Shown in pieces: positions 11,116 to 21,930 of a DNA stretch of 64,000 nt. Source of the stretch: Omphiscola glabra (Eukaryota > Mollusca > Gastropoda > Lymnaeidae); assembly GCA_964017045.1 (NCBI GenBank), contig OZ024794.1, positions 23,231,359 through 23,295,358 on the forward strand. Direction: 5' to 3'. Position 1 is the first letter of the stretch, and every line of letters begins with the position of its first letter. Under the pieces are notes generated by a model, which saw only the letters and a program-made list of their open reading frames with translations, made no database searches and was not told the DNA's origin. The translations under genes were made by a program, and so were the position numbers.

Positions 11116-11256
11116 GGTTTCGATTAAGTTTTGAAATAAGAAATAAAATGGATTAAAGTGTAATTATAATTAGAGATCAAGGATGATGAGAATAATAATT
11201 ATACTAGTAAACATGATGGTAAAATACATGAAAAATTTTATACTGCTTAAACGTTT

Positions 11257-11725
11257 TACTACAAATATTTAAAGTCATCTGTATTTCTGTCTACAGCATT
11301 GGTTTCTGACATCATATAATTCTGGCATCTATATATACAAAACTACAACATAAAATGTTTATGAAAACCCTAGTGTGGTACAACTACTGCAATTTGAGGA
11401 TCGCTATATAAAAGCTATGGTTCATTAAAAAAATAGCGATCCTCAAATCGCAATAGTTGTACCACACTAGGGTTTTTATAACATTTTTCTGTTGTTTAAA
11501 TATATAAATTTTTTTTTATATATGCCAGGTCCAAATGACAAAATTTGATTTTACAAACATTTTAATCTTATTATTCAAGTGGTGCAACATTTAAAAATTG
11601 TGAGAAACCCTGAGTGAATAAGTGTAACGAAAAGAATTATATTTCTATAAACATGATGATTTCAATGGTGTCAGAAACCTATGCTGTAGACAGAAATACA
11701 GATGGCTTTAAATACTTGTAGTAAA
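11257..11725. mobile_element. Long imperfect palindrome (foldback-like element)
   Basis: The outer arms, about 11257-11322 and 11664-11725, are inverted copies (shared core CTGTATTTCTGTCTACAGCA). The inner arms, 11350-11406 and 11433-11489, are a near-perfect hairpin (CCCTAGTGTGGTACAACTA against its complement) with a short loop. CTGGCAT near 11330 pairs with ATGCCAG near 11523. The right half carries about 130 extra bases (11530-11660). This looks like a foldback or MITE-type element with an insertion in one arm. Exact ends and target duplication are not resolved. Confidence 0.75.
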
Positions 11726-11790
11726 TACATAGCAGATAAGTTCATAAGTGTAACGAGAAGAATTATATTTTTATAAACATAATGGCTAAA
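11618..11790. repeat. 42-bp direct repeat around the right arm of the palindrome
   Basis: ATAAGTGTAACG(A/G)AAGAATT followed by ATATTTCTATAAACAT occurs at about 11618-11657 and again at about 11745-11783, flanking the outer right arm. This suggests a duplication during or after insertion. Confidence 0.65.
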
Positions 11791-13056
11791 AAAATAATAA
11801 AAATAATAAAATGCTATACGCCAAATCAAACTAGCTAATTTAACATATTGAAGTTTTGTTGATAAATCCATAGAGTGTTGAACTGCGATAAAATCCATGC
11901 ATTTTGAAACTATTGGAGAAAACGTTTGAATTTTGCTCTAAAATAAATATTTGTTTACTTCCCTTGACTGAAAATCTTATCCCGAATCTAACAATCAGTT
12001 AATATTTTTCTATAACATGCACCAAAACCACCACCATTAACGATTAAATATATATATAAAAAAAGGAATATCTAGTTATCGATAACTTCATACTAACTAG
12101 TAGAAATTAGTGACTTCTAGTCTAAAAAAACAATATAGAAATAATTGAAATAACTTGTCTTCTGACCAAAATGTCTCTAGTAACCACCAACCGAAAATAA
12201 AAACAACGAACACCTTCAGATAATGACAACAACTTTAAAACTCGTCCATCTGCAAGCTAAGTCCAAACCGTTTCCCATAGTAAAAAAATAAAACCCAAAC
12301 ATTTTCCCCTCCCTGCTTCAAAGCGTCTAACCCACCCCCCCCCCCCTTGCCAAACCAAAAAATCGTCCCGACCAATTTGATGGCGAAGGTGCCAGTAAGC
12401 ATCCCTGGCCTACACGTCCGTCGTGGCCGCAGACGAGCACTCAATCGGCGCTCGCTAATTGTCTGCTTAACGACTCGCACGCGTTCTCTCTCATAGCGTC
12501 ACGACTATGGTGGTGTTAGGTCCAGGGGCGTGTTCGGTAACAATGTCGCCCCCGTGAATTTTTCTTCTTCTTTCTTTCATTAGATCAATCCCCTATCGAA
12601 GATAGCTCATCAATCACTCCACAGAGTAGATTCGTGTTTATTGAAAACGTTTCATGAACTATTTTAGACTCCCTGACAAGATTGGCTTTTCGACTTGTTT
12701 TGTTAGGCAACTGGTGGTGACGTAGAGCGGAAGAAGAGTTATGGAAGAAGAAATCCTTCTGACAAGGAAGATAACTACCACTAACGATTGCTGTCAGCGT
12801 ACAAGGATCACGTTGTCTGCTCCTTACAGAAGACAAAAAGTTTTGATATATTTTTGTTGTTGTATTTTAGGATTTTTTCCCTCAACTTTGATCAGTAGTA
12901 AATAAGTAAAATTTTAGACACAAGACTTTAAAAAAAATGTAATGTTAAATTTAGAAGAAATGTAAGTATCTTATGCCACTTGGCATTTACTGGGATAGTT
13001 TTTAAAACTTTGACATATATATGTACCTCGGCAATCAACCAAGTGTGTGTCAACTG
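11791..13056. other. Low-copy stretch, no gene seen
   Basis: AT-rich to 12230. A poly-C run lies at about 12331-12345. Around 12500-12540 a single copy of GGTGTTAGGTCCAGGGGCGT resembles the unit of the 42-bp array at 13505, a possible ancestral or escaped unit. Minus-strand frames of about 80 codons have no recognisable features. Confidence 0.4.
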
Positions 13057-13258
13057 GTGATATCACTTTAACCACCTTCTCCTTCCTCATTGATGTCACT
13101 TTAACCACATTATCCTTCCTCATTGATGTCACTTTAACCACATTCTCCTTCCTCATTGATGTCACTTTAACCACATTCCCCTTCCCCATTGATGTCACTT
13201 TAACCACCTTCTCTTGCTTCATAGATGTCATTGTAACCACTATCTCTTGCCTCTGCGA
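13057..13258. repeat. 33-bp minisatellite, about 6 copies
   Basis: Unit GATGTCACTTTAACCACATT then CTCCTTCCTCATT. Because 33 is divisible by three, frames of 89 and 136 codons stay open on the two strands with an 11-residue repeat. They are repeat artefacts. Confidence 0.93.
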
Positions 13259-13504
13259 TAGTTCATTTTTGAAATATTCACTGAAACATAGTTCAAGATG
13301 TTATACTCTATTACCCCACCACCCCCTTTTTTTTTCTATCTCATGTACTGACCACACTGATCCTGTCAGTTTTAGCATGGCCGTTGATGTCAAGTCGCCA
13401 CTGCCAGATTCAGTAGCCATACCATGGAAACAAGTCGCCACTGCCCGTTTTGGGTAGCCATGACCTAGAAATAGATCTTCTGTTCTGAAAGATTTCGCAA
13501 AAAC

Positions 13505-13691
13505 GTGCTGACAACATTGTTGGTGTTAGGTCCAGGGTCGTGTTAGGTGCTGACAACATTGTTGGTGTTAGGTCCAGGGTCGTGTTAGGCGCTGACAACA
13601 TTGTTGGTGTTAGGTCCAGGGTCGTGTTAGGTGCTGACAACATTGTTGGTGTTAGGTCCAGGGTCGTATTAGGTGCTGACAACATTGTTGT
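13505..13691. repeat. 42-bp minisatellite, 4.4 copies
   Basis: Unit GTGCTGACAACATTGTTGGT then GTTAGGTCCAGGGTCGTGTTAG, nearly identical between copies. A related half unit lies about 1 kb upstream near 12508-12540. Open frames with a 14-residue repeat exist on both strands and are not supported as genes. Confidence 0.93.
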
Positions 13692-14695
13692 CACGGCTCA
13701 GTTAATGATCACCATTTGTTCATCACGACCTGGAATCAAAACACGAATGATGGCCGCTTTTTGAACACGCCTTTTTAAAGTTGTCAATCAATCGATTTTT
13801 GTGCATACGGCTATCAACGATCGAACGCATACATAATATCTAGTCATGCTTGATGTCTGGTGATTAAATTACTTGCACGCATGATGCATTCAGTATAACA
13901 TACAAATTCACAGTTCAATGATTCTTGTATCAAATTACCTTGAAATGTTATACAAATATTGACCGTAGAACTGCTCGAGTGGATGCTCGGTGATAGGTGA
14001 AAGACTGGTGAAGACAGAAAGTCTGGTGGCTGTCATTGGACAACAGGTGTGATGAATGACATTGACATGTTTCAGGGCCGCGCAAACCACATGACATCCC
14101 GTCAACGGTTGAAATGATCATGAATGAGTAGCTGACACCGCTGTCAATTAGGGTATCGCTCAATGATCCATCAGCAGAATAAATGTCTACTGGAGCGTAG
14201 CAAAATAACGATGGGAGCAGACAAAGACAGACATTAATAAAATCACGAAATATCTGTGTGTGTGTGTCTGTGTGTCTCTCTGTGTGTCTCTTTATTTATT
14301 TCTGTTGCCCCGCGTCTCCAGAAACAATTATTTTAAGACAACAAATTGTTAAAAGCACTTTTTTTTTTCAATGCGGCACAATTAGTTTAACGACTCAGCC
14401 AGGTCTGTTTACCCTCAGTGAAGTATAGAACTACGCTATTTCATTGTGTCATCTATCATTACACCCTAAACTTCCAATGCTGGAATTCGACCTTATTAAA
14501 ACCAACATTGGCCAGTCAGTTGGTGGCAACTGTTATCCCTCTGCGTGTAAATGAGTGAATGCACAGATGCATCACTCCGGGTTAGTTTCTCCAGATTTTT
14601 CTTACCCTTAAAACAAATGTTTCTAAAACGAACCGGTATTTTCACTAACAGGTGCGTGACATAGATCTTGTATGGCGTAATAAGGATCGATGTTG
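13692..14695. other. Low-copy stretch with a GT/CT microsatellite
   Basis: A (GT)n/(CT)n patch lies at about 14253-14292. The 13940-14200 part is of balanced composition with a 71-codon minus-strand frame and no recognisable domain. Nothing else seen. Confidence 0.4.
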
Positions 14696-14757
14696 CATCC
14701 GACGTCCAAATATCATGTGCCTGGACCCAAATATCATGTGCCTGGACCAAAGCTCAC
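14696..14757. repeat. 20-bp repeat, about 3 copies
   Basis: AAATATCATGTGCCTGGACC units, clearly related to the longer 20-bp array that follows at 14862. Confidence 0.8.
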
Positions 14758-14861
14758 GTGCTGGGGTCAAATATACAATTGAGGTTGCTGATGTCACGAC
14801 CCGGGGCATGATAAACTGTCGTGTGACGAGACCGACGATCACGTGATAGTGACCGGATTAT

Positions 14862-15085
14862 CACGTGTCTGGATCAAAATATCACGTGCCTTGATCAAAC
14901 ATCATGTTCCTGGATCAAAAATCATGTTCCTGGATCAAACATCATATTCCTGGATCAAACTTCATGTTCCTGGATCATAAAATCATGTTCCTGGATCAAA
15001 CTTCATGTTCCTGGATCAAACATCATGTTCCTGGATCAAACATGTTCCTGGATCAAACTTGATGTTCCTGGATCATACATCACGT
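14862..15085. repeat. 20-bp minisatellite, about 11 copies
   Basis: Unit ATCATGTTCCTGGATCAAAC with small deletions in some copies. Related to the 14696 cluster by the shared ATCATGT(T/G)CCTGGA core, so the two are parts of one decayed array split by unrelated sequence. Confidence 0.9.
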
Positions 15086-15305
15086 GCATTATTTTGGTGT
15101 CCAGTGTCCATGTGTAAGTCATAGCGTGACGGTACAATGTTAATTTTAGATTTAAACTGCTGAACTCTGTGTAACAAGTCATTGGTGTTATCCTACTGGA
15201 CAAATAGATGGTTAGTTAGGAGCAGGCCGATGACGAGGATGAAAGAGCGCGGTCATAATTGGTGGAAGTGATAGTGATGATGTGATGTCAGAATGGGAAT
15301 CAGAA

Positions 15306-15472
15306 GTTGATAAAATCGGGAAGAATTTGGGACAAAATTGGGATAAAATGGGACACAATTGGGATAAAATGGGACACAATTAGGATAAAGTGAGACAAAA
15401 TTGGGATACAATTAGAAAAAATTGAGACAAAATGGGCCAAATTTGGTATAAAGTGGGACAAAATGGGTATGA
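15306..15472. repeat. Degenerate 16-18 bp minisatellite
   Basis: Repeats of GGGACAAAATTGGGATAAAA type, the spacing drifting between copies. Confidence 0.8.
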
Positions 15473-15554
15473 AAAGATGGCGAGTTAGTAATAATGAGAT
15501 GACAGGATGTTAATGAGGTGTAGACCAAATAATGATATGTAGAGTATATAACAG

Positions 15555-15790
15555 TGCTGGATGGCCGAGTGGTCTAAACTAAGCAAATCTTAAGCTGATG
15601 GACTGGAGTTCAATCTGCAAAGCCCAGTCAAGCATAAACACCACCAGCACCCCGGGTGGATGTGTCTCGCTAACACAACATTGACACAATGAAACATTCC
15701 GACAACTCCTGCGACGTCACTGGTGCCAAGCTGTATCATCCACAGGAAGTTCCCTTGGGTTATCCAGATGTGTGGAGAGAGGCGCATTGC
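15555..15790 (+). mobile_element. tRNA-derived SINE, 5' part
   Basis: An RNA polymerase III A box, TGGCCGAGTGG (15562-15572), and a weaker B box, GGAGTTCAATC (15605-15615), lie about 33 bases apart, as in a tRNA head. The body continues with CACCAGCACCCCGGGTGGAT, which matches the body of the SINE at 43008 (GAGCACCCCAGGGGTGGAT). The element is probably interrupted by the MITE at 15799. No target duplication was found, so the 3' end is uncertain. Confidence 0.65.
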
Positions 15791-15798
15791 TGTTGGGT

Positions 15799-16024
15799 CA
15801 GTGGCGTAGCTAGAGTGTTTGGCGCCCGGGGACAACATTCGCGCCCGGGGACAACATTCGCGCCCGGGGACAAGATTCATTTTAAAGCGCCCTCTTTTCA
15901 TTTTTTCAACCCTCAAACCCATTATTTTCATCAATAAAATAATACCAAAGCACATTTTGGCGCCCCTAACTAGCTGGCGCCCGGGTACATCTGTACCCCC
16001 CTGCCCCCCTACGCTACGCCTCTG
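15799..16024 (+). mobile_element. hAT-type MITE, copy 2 (226 bp, perfect 8-bp TSD)
   Basis: Begins CAGTGGCGTAGCTAG and ends CTACGCTACGCCTCTG. It is flanked by identical TGTTGGGT at 15791-15798 and 16025-16032, the 8-bp duplication expected of hAT insertions. The interior has a 20-bp unit (GCGCCCGGGGACAACATTC) repeated three times near the left end, and a region shared in reverse with the copy at 6841. Non-autonomous. The sequence either side of it reads on smoothly, so the host sequence existed before the insertion. Confidence 0.9.
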
Positions 16025-16032
16025 TGTTGGGT

Positions 16033-16344
16033 TCCAGCTTATAATCCCTGAAGAATAATCTCAGGCCGTGTGGATTTCGTCCTGCGAATTCCACACCATC
16101 TTCACATTGTGCTAGTGTGAGCATCAAAAAGTGGTCGAGGTACCACAGCGAGGTGAATACTCCCTTTACATGGTAAATGAAGGACTGCGTTCAAGCTGTG
16201 TGAAGGAAATAATGGAACAAGATACGTGGCAGCTTGCATCACATTGGTTTTTGTTTTTGTAGAGTCCACCCTTAATTAAATTAAGCAATATGAATGACTG
16301 GTTCGTTAAAGAGTTTTAAAGACTCCGAAATACATTACATAAAT
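16033..16344. other. Low-copy stretch between MITE and 42-bp array
   Basis: Possibly the rest of the SINE interrupted by the MITE (GTGTGGATTTCGTCCTGCGA and following). No frame of note. Confidence 0.35.
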
Positions 16345-17172
16345 CGTAAGCCGCTTTTAGTTTGACATTATTTTATGGTAAACAACCGTAAGCTTACTTT
16401 AGGTTGACATTATTTTATTGTAAACAATCGTAAGCTTACTTTAGGTTGACATTATTTTATTGTAAACAATCGTAAGCTTACTTTAGGTTGACATTATTTT
16501 ATTGTAAACAACCGTAAGCTTACTTTAGGTTGATATTATTTTATTGTACACAACCGTAAGCTTACTTTAGGTTGACATTATTTTATTGTAAACAATCGTA
16601 AGCTTACTTTAGGTTGATATTATTTTATTGTAAACAATCGTAAGCTTACTTTAGGTTGATATTATTTTATTGTAAACAATCGTAAGCTTACTTTAGGTTG
16701 ACATTATTTTATTGTAAACAACCGTAAGCTTACTTTAGGTTGACATTATTTTATTGTAAACAATCGTAAGCTTACTTTAGGTTGATATTATTTTATTGTA
16801 AACAATCGTAAGCTTACTTTAGGTTGACATTATTTTATTGTAAACAACCGTAAGCTTACTTTAGTTTGACATTATTTTATGGTAAACAACCGTAAGCTTA
16901 CTTTAGGTTGATATTATTTTATTGTAAACAATCGTAAGCTTACTTTAGGTTGATATTATTTTATTGTAAACAATCGTAAGCTTACTTTAGGTTGACATTA
17001 TTTTATTGTAAACAACCGTAAGCTTACTTTAGGTTGACATTATTTTATGGTAAACAACCGTAAGCTTACTTTAGGTTGATATTATTTTATGGTAAACAAC
17101 CGTAAGCTTACTTTAGGTTGACATTATTTTATTGTAAAAATCATAAGCTGACTTTTGTTTGACATTATTTCA
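16345..17172. repeat. 42-bp array with a HindIII site per unit, about 19.7 copies
   Basis: Unit CGTAAGCTTACTTTAGGTTG then ACATTATTTTATTGTAAACAAC. Each unit holds the 10-base palindrome GTAAGCTTAC. Variants (GACATT or GATATT, AACAAC or AACAAT, TTGTA or TGGTA) are mixed along the array. The first and last units are decayed (CGTAAGCCGC and CATAAGCTGA), as expected for array edges. No coding capacity. Confidence 0.97.
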
Positions 17173-17332
17173 ATAGTTTGACTATCAAGTGTAGGTCTTT
17201 TCCTATACAATCAGATCATGGTGCTAGACCTTGACGACTTGAGTTTTTTTGATATTTGAGTGCCACGCCGGGCAGCTGATGTTTGAAAATATTTAACGCC
17301 ATCTACATGTTTAATAAATCTATTTGGAATCT
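17173..17332. other. Spacer between array and LINE tail
   Basis: No recognisable feature. Confidence 0.4.
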
Positions 17333-17525
17333 GAAGGGAAGAAGAAAGAGAAGAAAGAGAAGAAAGCCAAAGAATACGTGGCGATGCAGGCTAGAGGCAG
17401 ACACGACACACAACGATAAGCAAGGAAGCAGCTGGAAAGGAAAGCACAGGACCTGATATGAATGGAAATTTCTTGTAGATGGCCTATGCCCCGGACGGGG
17501 TACAAGGCATAATGATGATAATATG
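17333..17525 (+). mobile_element. 3' end of a non-LTR retrotransposon (decayed)
   Basis: An A/G-rich GAAGAAAGAGAAGAAAG stretch leads to a block reading GATGGCCTATGCCCCGGACG then GGGTACAAGGCATAATGATGAT. A short stem around ATGCCCC/GGGGTAC followed by (ATG)n-like trinucleotides is typical of LINE tails in invertebrates. Only the tail survives; no intact reverse transcriptase frame is present upstream. Clade not assigned. Confidence 0.5.
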
Positions 17526-18638
17526 TACATAAATAATAACTGAACGCCTTAAAACCTTAAATATTAAATGTCGAACATTTCGTCTGAACCTATTCTCTTT
17601 GCACGAACATTGGATATTATCCATACCGCCCCCCCGCACCCAGGATTACAAAATTCGTTGGGGGGGGGTGGGAGGTAAATGCCTTCCACTCAGGAGATCA
17701 GCTAAGATTTCTTTCTTTTATTAATTAAGTCGCTCAGTATCAACATCCACTTGCCGAGTGATGCACCACACAGAATGTACCACTGGGCGACCGCATGCGA
17801 GCTGAATGGGGTTAATCATCTCTAGTGTTATGTAATACAGTACACACACACAACAAAAAAAAACAACTAACTTCATAAGAAACCTTCCCTTCCATTGGCA
17901 TTGTGCCAGAAATTAACCCACGAGAAAAACTAACAGCTGATAAGTCTGTGATTATAGCATAGTCATTGCACTTTGATCAGATGCTAAGAAATCAAGTACT
18001 GTCTGCCCGTCCGGCCGCCTCTTAAGCTCTTTAGAAATAATAAACACTTGCAAGGTGAAAATTGGATAAAAGATACCACTGAAGAAAATACGTATGCGTC
18101 AAGAGCCTTCATCAGCAAACATCAAGCAGTGAAAGGTGAACAAACAAACAAAAAGGAAAAAAAGAAACATTGTTTGTTTTAATTACGGTCACTTGTTCCA
18201 ATGATAGACCGATTTCTGAACCCAAAAAGTTTTTTTATATGATATTTAGGATTAGTTTAAGTCGCGTTCAGATTTGAAATTGATAATCGTGACGTCAGTT
18301 TTGTTTTGGCAGCCGCCCCTTGGACACATTTATTTTGAAACAAGGACACATTGGGCCCAACTATTTATGTATTTGGAAGAAAAGCTCTGCCATCTTTATT
18401 TACAGTTCTATAAATGGTTACATCAAATCATATAGAACTGAAATTGACATCTGATTTAAACCAGTCCAGAATTATGAAGCAGAGGACCTCGACTAGCAAT
18501 TCTATTCCATGAACCTATCGACAAGAGCTCTTATCTCTTACCTGTACAGATGTGTGAACAAATTCATTGGTAAGAGTTCTATAATTTTTTTTTTTAAATG
18601 ATGATGTTGTTATTTTCGATGTCTGTGTCGTTTGAAAA
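17526..18638. other. 1.1 kb low-copy stretch, no gene seen
   Basis: Poly-C (about 17628) and poly-G (about 17660) runs, a CACACACAACAAAAAAAA patch near 17843, and a single TGACGTCA palindrome at 18290-18297. No frame of note. Confidence 0.4.
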
Positions 18639-18861
18639 GCATCGTCCATCCATACCTGTGGCGCTATAGCCCATGTACATTAGCATCGTCCATCCATACC
18701 TGTGGCGCTATAGCCCATGTACATTAGCATCGTCCATCCATACCTGTGGCGCTATAGCACATGTACATTAGCATCGTCCATCCATACCTGTGGCGCTATA
18801 GCCCATGTACATTAGCTTCGCCCATCAATACCTGTGGCAATACAGCCCACGTACATTAGCG
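18639..18861 (-). repeat. 44-bp array, about 5 copies, derived from a LINE-like tail
   Basis: Unit GCATCGTCCATCCATACCTG then TGGCGCTATAGCCCATGTACATTA. Read on the minus strand, the core (ATGGGCTATAGCGCCACAGG) resembles the 73-bp units at 26120-26495 (ATGGGCTGTGGCGCCACAGG), which lie at the 3' end of a LINE-like frame. I infer that both arrays grew from the same tail sequence. Confidence 0.8.
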
Positions 18862-18999
18862 GCAGAGCGTACACAAATATCGGTATTAAATGTGAACAAA
18901 TGTATGAAGATACGATATTTGGAATATAAAAGAAACTTTTCAAACCTCTGGGACTTTTAACTTTTTTGTGTTGAAAATTCAGAAAAACAATTAACAATA

Positions 19000-19368
19000 C
19001 AACATGTCCCGACCCCATGTCCCGACACCATGGCACGACCCTATGGCCCGACCGAATGTCCTGACCCCATGTCCCTACAGCATGTCATTACAAAATGTCC
19101 CGACCCCATGTCCCGACACCATGGCACGGCCCTATGACCCGACCGAATGTCCTGACCCCATGTCCCTACAGCATGTCCTTACAACATGTCCCGACCCCAT
19201 GGCCCGGCCCCATGGCACGACCGAATGTCCCGACACCATGTCCCTTACAGCATGTCCCGATCCCTGTCCCTAAAGCATGTCCCGACCCCCATGTCCCGAC
19301 ACAATGTTCTTACAGCATGTCCCTACCCCATTTCGCGATTTCATGTCCCGACCCCATGTCCCTACTTT
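19000..19368. repeat. 12-17 bp minisatellite CATGTCCCGACCC
   Basis: Imperfect repeats of CATGTCCCGACCCCATGTCC with a longer period of about 91 bp visible between 19004 and 19186 (the same run of variants recurs). Overlapping frames of 70-90 codons starting at many ATGs are artefacts of the CATG in each unit. Confidence 0.92.
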
Positions 19369-19780
19369 AAAACGGTAACGGCATTTTCTCATGTACCTTA
19401 ATGTTTGAGCGCTCTCATCTAGTTTCATGGCTGTCAATCTTTAATTGTAACTCCCAATTGTATGCGAGCTTTACAGCTCTTCCGCGTGCCTCAACCTACT
19501 TTGTCAAGAGAGACTCTCAGACAAATAGAAGGAAAAACGTTAGAGAAAAAAACTCCGATACACTTATCTGTAGGACGATATCAGACTCGCAGCGATGTGG
19601 CTTCCCTTAAATAAAATCCATCAATTCATTTCAAAACAACAACTGAACAATGAGCTATCGGTGGTGACTTCCAGTGTTCCTTTCAGGCATCTCGGCGGGA
19701 GTGGGGGGAGGGGGATTGGGGAGTGGGGGTAGCTGATTCTTTCATTTGATGATCCGAATATTTAAAGGAAAGCCAGATCT
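19369..19780. other. Low-copy stretch, no gene seen
   Basis: A 69-codon plus-strand frame at 19401-19610 has no recognisable domain. G-rich patch at 19694-19732. Confidence 0.4.
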
Positions 19781-19856
19781 GGTATTCGAACCTAGAACCG
19801 TATTGTCCCGAAAATAGCCCACGCCCGATTTTAAGCCGCACGACTACTTCCCTTTG
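19781..19856 (-). mobile_element. tRNA-like SINE head or tRNA pseudogene
   Basis: On the minus strand, AGGTTCGAATACC (19793-19781) is a near-consensus B box, and TAGTCGTGCGG (within 19829-19846) lies about 36 bases upstream in the position of an A box. The cloverleaf is not intact, so a functional tRNA is unlikely. Confidence 0.5.
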
Positions 19857-21148
19857 TATCGGAAATTATTTTCTTTCTTTATTGTTTGCAACCAATGTTT
19901 ATTTCAGGCATTTCTCGGGGCACTGCGCCCTGTAGCAAGTCAACTGCCTCCCTCGCCCCCACTACCCGTAACAAATAACGTGTACATATACTTTAAAAAA
20001 ACAACGAAATAGTCATTTTAATAATATTTGTTAATAAAAATTTGTAAATGGTTCCTGTAATCTAATAGCATGAGAGGCGTTATGGAACCCATGATTTATG
20101 GCTAGGCTCAATATACTTGTTATGGCTAGGCTCAATATACTTGATGTTGTCAGCAGAATATTTTTGATAACATAATTTCAATTTGTTAATTTTTTTCTTT
20201 TTCAACATTTCTCTAGTTTAAATACTGACGTTATGGTTAAAAATGCGTCCTATTCTCGGAACAATAAAGAGTTAAAATAACTTTCCACCGCTGTAAAGAG
20301 TGATATTTCAATTTTCGTTCTTGGTACCAATATGTTTTCAATTTCTAATTCTTTACAAAATCAGTTAATCTTTTAAACTAGGGCAGAGTGTTAATTGTTT
20401 ATTGTATTCTATTTAAAAAAATATATATATTAATTAATAACCAGTTTAATGAAATAATTTGTTTAGATTTTAAAACATGTATCAAGCAACTATACTATTT
20501 AGAAAAAACGTAAAGTGTAGAATTTGTATGCACGCAATCAGGTCAAGACACATATATTCTCTTGCTCTTCGATTAAGCGCTGAATGATGCAAAACTAAAT
20601 TTAGGTATACGCCTAATTGCATCACTGCAATTTGAATTTTTTTAAAAATTTCCAAGAAAGGACTCCATCACTACCTCCCAAGACTATTATATATTATTTT
20701 CCATTATGTATATATAGTTGGACTATATAGATTCCAAGTGTGGAATTTATGCCAAAATTATAACCTCCATCAAATATGAGTTGAATTTTTTTTTTGGCGG
20801 GGAGGTCAGGGGATGAATTTATATTTGATCCAGGTCACCGTTAAGCCTAATTAATGCGCTGCACTGTGGCACATCCAGCGTAAGTGCCGCTCTGGGTGGT
20901 GTAATACTTTTGAAGCCACCTTTCCTCGATAAAACTCTGCAGTAGGCCTGAAATGTCGCCCCTCAATTATATGAAAAGCTGCCCCCACCCCGGGGCATAC
21001 CACCCCTTCGTCCACCCTTCCAGTGTCACTTCCCACCTGAACATCTGAAACGCCCCCCCCCCCCCCGAAACCGCACACTGAGAGAAGCACTGGTAGTGAC
21101 AGAGATGGTATCGCTGCTACTCCACAACCGATGCTACGGTTTCACATT
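19857..21148. other. 1.3 kb AT-rich low-copy stretch
   Basis: A 24-bp tandem duplication (TATGGCTAGGCTCAATATAC) lies at about 20098-20145. Poly-T runs at 20790-20798 and poly-C at 21052-21066. No gene evidence; the minus-strand frame 20851-21090 crosses the poly-C run. Confidence 0.45.
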
Positions 21149-21366
21149 AGCGTTACATCCAGGGATCTGATGAGCAGTGCGGTTAGCGTTACATCCAGGG
21201 ATCTGATGAGCAGTGCGGTTAGCGTTACATCCAGGGATCTGATGAGCAGTGCGGTTAGCGTTACATCCAGGGATCTGATGAGCAGTGCGGTTAGCGTTAC
21301 ATCCAGGGATCTGATGAGCAGTGCGGTTAGCGTTACATCCAGGGATCTGATAAACAGTGCGGTTAG
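21149..21366. repeat. 36-bp minisatellite, 6 copies
   Basis: Unit GCGTTACATCCAGGGATCTG then ATGAGCAGTGCGGTTA, almost identical between copies. A 100-codon plus-strand frame with a 12-residue repeat (SVTSRDLMSSAV) results from the 36-bp period. The close identity suggests recent expansion. Confidence 0.95.
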
Positions 21367-21769
21367 TTATGTGATGGTTTATACAGCGACGTTATCGCAA
21401 CGGGAATCAATCGGTGACCTCGTGACCTCGTGACAGATGGCATTATATGTAGACCAGTGGCTATCTGGTGGCGACTCTGTCAGCTCTATCCCGGATCGAT
21501 CACGTGTTTATTGTTTTGTTCTTAGAGCCGAGACTCCCACTGTTCATCACTAAACGACCTCTAAAAACGAAGTGTTTCGTCTACATTTTGTACATGCCTT
21601 TTGTTTTTGTTTATGTAACTGTACGTGATTTATCATTCATGTGATTGTAGCAACTGATTTTTGGTATGGGAATACTTTTTAATAAAACACAAGGCACGTA
21701 GCATCAGCTACACAATTAATCGCCACACCAAAACAGGCACAAACAGAAACACATCCAATTTTATTCATC
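21367..21769. other. Low-copy stretch, no gene seen
   Basis: Nothing recognisable. Confidence 0.4.
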
Positions 21770-21930
21770 TATGCCTTGAAAAACACAAAAACTGATTTTA
21801 TGGGGTTTAGCTTGGGGGCTGAAAATTTGAAAGAATGTGTTGTCGTCAGCAACCAGTCTGTGTGTGCCAAGTTTCAGCTCGATAGGATGATTTCAAAATA
21901 GTCAATTTAAAAATGAATTATATGGACTTG
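21770..21930 (-). repeat. Dispersed repeat B, copy 2 (inverted)
   Basis: The minus strand contains ATCGAGCTGAAACTTGGCAC and a block reading GACGACAACACATTCTTTCA, which match repeat B at 10971 and 55280. The plus-strand AATCAGTTTTT motif of the 55280 copy also has its complement here. Confidence 0.7.

Noticed and set aside
19004..19401. Overlapping frames of 70-90 codons each starting with ATG
   Set aside because: The ATG comes from CATG in each minisatellite unit.
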